Assembly: GCF_000282135.1 (NCBI RefSeq)
Contig: NZ_AKJW01000011.1
Span: forward strand, 1 to 64,000
DNA from: Herbaspirillum sp. CF444
GTDB lineage: Bacteria; Pseudomonadota; Gammaproteobacteria; Burkholderiales; Burkholderiaceae_D
Length of the DNA stretch: 64,000 bases
Reading direction: 5' to 3'
The notes below the pieces were generated by a model, which worked only from the letters and a program-made list of their open reading frames with translations, did no database searches and was not told where the DNA came from. Below are positions 63,001-64,000 of this stretch, piece by piece (the first letter of the stretch is position 1; each line of letters begins with the position of its first letter). A program made the translations under genes and the position numbers.

Positions 63001-64000
63001 CTCCTCCGCCAATCGTCGGATGCTCGTCGTGTCCGACATCAAGTGAAGAATACTGCTCGCGTAGCCAAATTCGGAGGCGAGTTCTCGCTTTAACTCCAGG
63101 AGGACCAGGGAATTGATTCCCAATCGATTCATGGGAATATCCAGGTCGATTTCTGCGCTGGCGCGCAAACGCAAGGATAAGAAACGCACGAGATATTGCG
63201 CGGGCTCGTCGCCAGTCGATAAAATCTGCGTTTCGTTTTTCGCATGACGGGACGGAACGCGTTGGATCGCGTTGGGCTCCCGATCCGCATCAAACCAATG
63301 ATAACGACGCTCAAACGGATAAGCGGGCAAGCGGATTTTTTGCCTGGGCAAATAGGCATCGCCTTTGCCATAGAGGGTCTTCCAATTGATGGCCAAGCCT
63401 TTGGACCAAATGGAGAGCAGCTTGCCAAATTTGCCCTTATCCATCCAGGCTTCAATGGTTTTCTCCATATCCTCGTCATTCGCCAGGAGCGACAAGGTGA
63501 GTTCAGTCTCGTCCTTGCAGCCAAAATAGACGTCGTTCAATGCGATGGTGGAAGAGGGCTTGGATAAGTCTTGCCGGGCTAGTTTTCCCAGGACTTCGCT
63601 CAATTCAGCCAGGCTGTGTACCAGTAGTCCTAGCCGGACGTTCATCATTTCACGACCCGTTTGCAATGAAAATGCCACATCCTCCAGCACCAGGTCGGCA
63701 TTTTCATCGATGTGTTTTTTGAGGTTCTTGACAAGGGCGCTTAACTGCCCGGGATTTTTTGCCGATAGCGGAATGAGGCAGGGAAAGTGTCCACGGCTTC
63801 CGGGGGGAGGCAATGCCGCCTGGTATTCTTCGAGCAGGATGTGGGCATTGTTGCCCCCCGTGCCGAAGGAATGGAGCGCGGCAAGCCGAGCTTGTTTTGT
63901 TCTTGCCCACGTTTCGGTGCTCGTGGCCAGGCGACAAGCTTGTCCTGCTATCTCGAGGTCTTCATTGATTTCATTCAGTCCCCGGATTTTGTGTATCTTC
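54049..64000 (-). CDS. trans-AT-type PKS/NRPS with terminal thioesterase (5' part outside window)
   Basis: The frame stays open to the right edge; more than 3300 residues are visible. At 64000-63800 the end of a ketosynthase is read (SFGTGGNNAHILLEEY). It is followed by the KS-linker seen in trans-AT systems (LIPLSAKN, then LQTGRE and LPAYPFERRYHW) with no acyltransferase. An ACP with LGINSL lies near 63110. Next C1 (HHIAWDYLS, about 62525), a carrier (GGHSL, about 61405) without any A domain between them, C2 (HHIISDGWS, about 60850), A with FDVSVWEF and code about D-V-W-H-F-S-L-V-D (Ser), T (about 58235), C3 (about 57665), A with FDFSIWEIW and code about D-F-W-S-I-G-M-V-H (near the Thr code), T (about 55040) and a TE with GGHSFGG (about 54640). 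The TE releases or cyclises the product. DNA is clearly less GC-rich than the + strand synthases. Confidence 0.9.
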   Translation of the reverse strand, partial: KIHKIRGLNEINEDLEIAGQACRLATSTETWARTKQARLAALHSFGTGGNNAHILLEEYQAALPPPGSRGHFPCLIPLSAKNPGQLSALVKNLKKHIDENADLVLEDVAFSLQTGREMMNVRLGLLVHSLAELSEVLGKLARQDLSKPSSTIALNDVYFGCKDETELTLSLLANDEDMEKTIEAWMDKGKFGKLLSIWSKGLAINWKTLYGKGDAYLPRQKIRLPAYPFERRYHWFDADREPNAIQRVPSRHAKNETQILSTGDEPAQYLVRFLSLRLRASAEIDLDIPMNRLGINSLVLLELKRELASEFGYASSILHLMSDTTSIRRLAEEIKLNKPHAEQETPTVPTIKDQASRYALSRNQRALWFIQQLSPTSSAYNISYAIHLNHAIHLPTLASALSRVMARHSILRARFHADVLLEPYFILEASHDLPLKHIDATTWTEQEIENCLAQEADAPFDLGHDGVCRMALIETDATKENLFVFSVHHIAWDYLSFDILMKELGHFYAPASSTFPEELPWQYADYINWEKQFLLGEKHALSKQYWCDKLKGDLPTLNLPTDYPRPVIQTYRGETYCHAIDKPTCDRVHELSKSRGITPYMILLSSFQVLLNRYTAQDDILIGLPAAGRDASETRNLIGYFVNPVVLRIPFKSSISFDDLLLACRTEVLETLEHQQYSLEQLVNDLAIERDPGRPLLFQVLVNWQSLRSTDISDNPSQMWFSQVTGTQRGAAFDITLNLLEHDSHLECQWVYNTSLFCQETIARMAHHFSSLLNSALRNPESALADLEMPDETGHQFLTRRDFVATRPSEIAFKTHAGNVEDGLPSSAEPRALSPVEEKLRSIWSEILACRQIGVTDSFFRLGGHSLLAMLVMSRVREQFDLELTLDSLFQFPTIASFAKLIERELQIQKQDKSAEIVHSEHPITLMSYAQNRIWFLDQLVPDNLTYSVPLNLEIEGEIDAGILETCFKMICQRHRILNSYYPIKEQQAYTAYREAEFKLAVFEAEQEAAALSYVQKPFNLLRGPLFRAALVRYSTEKNALYLCMHHIISDGWSLGILMDEIAEIYDALLGRREIRLPALPIQYADYVEWQRDQFTRPSSQHQLAYWKQQLEGAPPLFHPPLDYPRPPVPAFKGASVKFDIDKTLTDKLNALAQAQDATLFMVLLAAFGIQLARYTGGTDVVIGSPIAGRQNSQVESLIGLFLNTIVLRLDYSGAPGFTGFLGRVRKTCLDAYTHQDVPFDRLVEELQPDRNLAHSPLFQVMFVLQNQKMNPPGFGQSKSRFQRLENPTAKFDLTLSLDESEDGLHTSFEYNVDLFSAASVERFALHFKELLHTLMENPEADHFDYCALSEQDAAQLRAWNDTAIDYPKEQQLLPELFLSQVRRTPDRIALTFEGEQLSYKLLNQRANRLAACLRRHGVTPNVVVGICMQRSIELVVGLLAIQKAGGAYLPLDPSYPDARLRYMMDDARITLLLTHPAVAQSVSSFSGTVVSLDGDAIDDGQHADDAWSEDDCPNPASPEHLAYVIYTSGSTGNPKGVGNSHEGIFNRLYWMQQTFPVLEGDAVLQKTPFGFDVSVWEFFLPLLFGGRLVIAKPNGHQDPAYLVRLIREQNVTHLHFVPSMLEIFSREKNIETLDSIKYLFCSGEALSFDLRTRFLKRLPIALHNLYGPTEAAVDVSHCPCGPDEDLDLIPIGKPIANIQLHIVDPHCNPVPIGVVGELLIGGIGLARGYVNRPALTAEKFIPDPFSAEPGARLYKTGDLARYLSDGNIQYLGRIDNQVKIRGFRIELGEIENVILEHPNVVECTVIVQTNSELDKRLIAFIVTGGKSLDANTLHIWGAERLQSYMVPSAFIDIEQMPLNANGKVDRSRLVQRARDLRDTGNVEHAAPKSDQEALLSEIWCDILKLDSVSVRSDFFALGGHSLLAMQVVSRIRDVFFVELPLHVLFQNPTIEYMAAQIDTQRFAQALPAITPVADEEVPLSYAQTRFWFLDQLEGQSSNYNMAIAIRFDGPLHQPALLNALRSLVERHKALRSYFISKDGMPYLGFTDSAFEIPTRQLDHLTPEARSARLDELIAEEAKTAFVLADGGLFRASLLQLGKESHVLMVTMHHIISDGWSIGILMNDLREYYAAYSEEKPILLPDLPIEYGDFSAWQRQYFDRDYLAQQINYWKNQLQSAPELLQLPTDFPRPPVQTTNGSEWRFTLDKSTKIRLEALSQQEGATLFMTLLSAFSLLLGRYSGAEDIVIGSLVAGRNLSQIETVVGVFVNTIALRIDLSDSPDFSALLKRVKEITLGAYSHQDVPFDRLVQELRPERNLSFSPLFQVMFVLQNAPMELLELPGLQATPLMQHNKTSKFDILFSMEENHKGMECILEYNSDLFKESTMQRFGEQFLLLVDAILDAPDAPVHSHAIQTLGEKELLATWRAALPSVPAHVQSLPAIFEHAVQKAPESIALVLEDEAITYDQLNRRANRLAHQLRAMGVGPDFLVGICLERSTDMIVAILAVLKAGGAYVPLDPAYPDSSLQFMVRDAALAIIVTTGPLTSKFGTGAETASLLLIDQDIQATNEQNPDWHIDPEHLAYVIYTSGSTGTPKGVLVTHANVSRLFSATRPWFEFNEHDVWTLFHSYAFDFSIWEIWGAFVHGARLVIVPYMTSRSPLDFYQLLIRQKVTVLSQTPSAFRQLMNADNELDQTGETALRYVIFGGEALDLEKLRPWLERHGDQEPQLVNMYGITETTVHVTCHPITLSDLEHPVSNIGVPIADLQVHILDQSLKPVPLGAVGEMHIAGAGLARGYLNRPELTAQRFIAYPDGLENREQNPRLYKSGDLGRFLPDGKIEYLGRIDNQVKIRGFRIELEEIEAVLLKAENVIESVVIVVGAASEEKQLLAFVCADTPELIDINAIRRFAGQRLPVHMVPQAYVVLDTIPLTRNGKVDRALLAKISKDKYQRVKEVEYVAPRDGLELRMCQVWEDLLQVKPIGMTDNFFDLGGHSLVAVTLMSRIAQKFNQKLPLASLFQNATVEKLSNLLKGQNGDRYFTSLVSVNANGSKLPFFCFPGAGGSVVYLYELARQLGDDQPFYGLQAVGLDGETDPLEDVKDMAAYWLEEVLKIHPEGPFLLGGHSFGGKIAFELAQQLIRRGREVALVVVLGTTAPHPDMVPIAQDWEGTRFLPELGKVMEEYLERPLGITEELLSTMSEPEQLEYVKNILIAANWLPPEIETKQFLGIVNVYRTNVSADYQPQNAVELDQLVLVKGDTEKQYWPIQNEPEWGWDRFAKQVTIHITPGSHTSMLANPNVQSLAHYLRDCFTQASTVAEPL

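Noticed and set aside
1-64000. CRISPR array, tRNA, rRNA, replication origin or complete prophage
   Set aside because: No regularly spaced repeats, cloverleaf-like sequences, rRNA-like stretches or phage gene runs were recognised by eye; the contractile genes at the left edge belong to an eCIS, judged from the tape-measure and ATPase pair.

Overview
The window reads like a high-GC betaproteobacterium of the order Burkholderiales. An Oxalobacteraceae-like genus (Janthinobacterium, Duganella, Herbaspirillum or Collimonas type) is my best guess. It rests on gene style, on an extracellular contractile injection system (eCIS) next to a large PKS/NRPS locus, and on accessory families; there is no rRNA or marker gene to confirm it. 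No tRNA, rRNA, CRISPR array or complete mobile element was seen.

Region 1 (1-8224, + strand) is the downstream end of an eCIS locus: the C-terminal part of the tape-measure protein, its AAA+ ATPase, a large exported and membrane-anchored protein with a GH18-like fold signature, a probable cargo toxin with a ββα-metal nuclease signature, and a methyltransferase-TPR protein. Region 2 (8340-18300) is ordinary accessory DNA: a molybdenum hydroxylase pair (iorA/iorB-like), a PadR/HAAS-GIN/hydrolase operon, a lysozyme-like protein without signal peptide, a REP-like hairpin cluster, a small unknown protein, a DUF4142 protein, a ceramidase-family membrane protein and the decayed end of an IS30-type transposase.

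Region 3 (18587-49783, + strand) is a hybrid cis-AT PKS/NRPS cluster. Three translationally coupled megasynthases read AL-KR-T / C-A-T-C-A-T-KS-AT-KR-T / docking-C-A-T-E-C-A-T-E-C. They are followed by an MbtH-like protein, a DUF697-type membrane protein, a type II thioesterase, a periplasmic unknown, a tiny membrane protein, a cyclic-peptide-type ABC exporter and a prohibitin-like SPFH protein. This line has no terminal thioesterase: it ends in a lone condensation domain.

Region 4 (49802-64000, - strand, convergent) holds a second DUF697-type protein, a MupA/Atu3671-type flavin monooxygenase, a P1B-like ATPase that has lost its CPC motif, a second MbtH-like protein and the 3' part of another megasynthase. 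That megasynthase reads KS (no AT)-ACP-C-T-C-A(Ser)-T-C-A(Thr-like)-T-TE and runs off the right edge. The DNA of region 4 from about 50.3 kb is visibly less GC-rich than region 3.

The simplest model is one composite pathway. The + strand line builds an acyl/beta-amino acid/polyketide/D-amino acid chain and hands it from its terminal C domain to proteins on the - strand side, where Ser and Thr-like residues are added and the TE releases the product. Export is by the ABC transporter. The SPFH, DUF697 and unusual P-type ATPase proteins are candidates for membrane self-protection. Two adjacent independent clusters remain possible.
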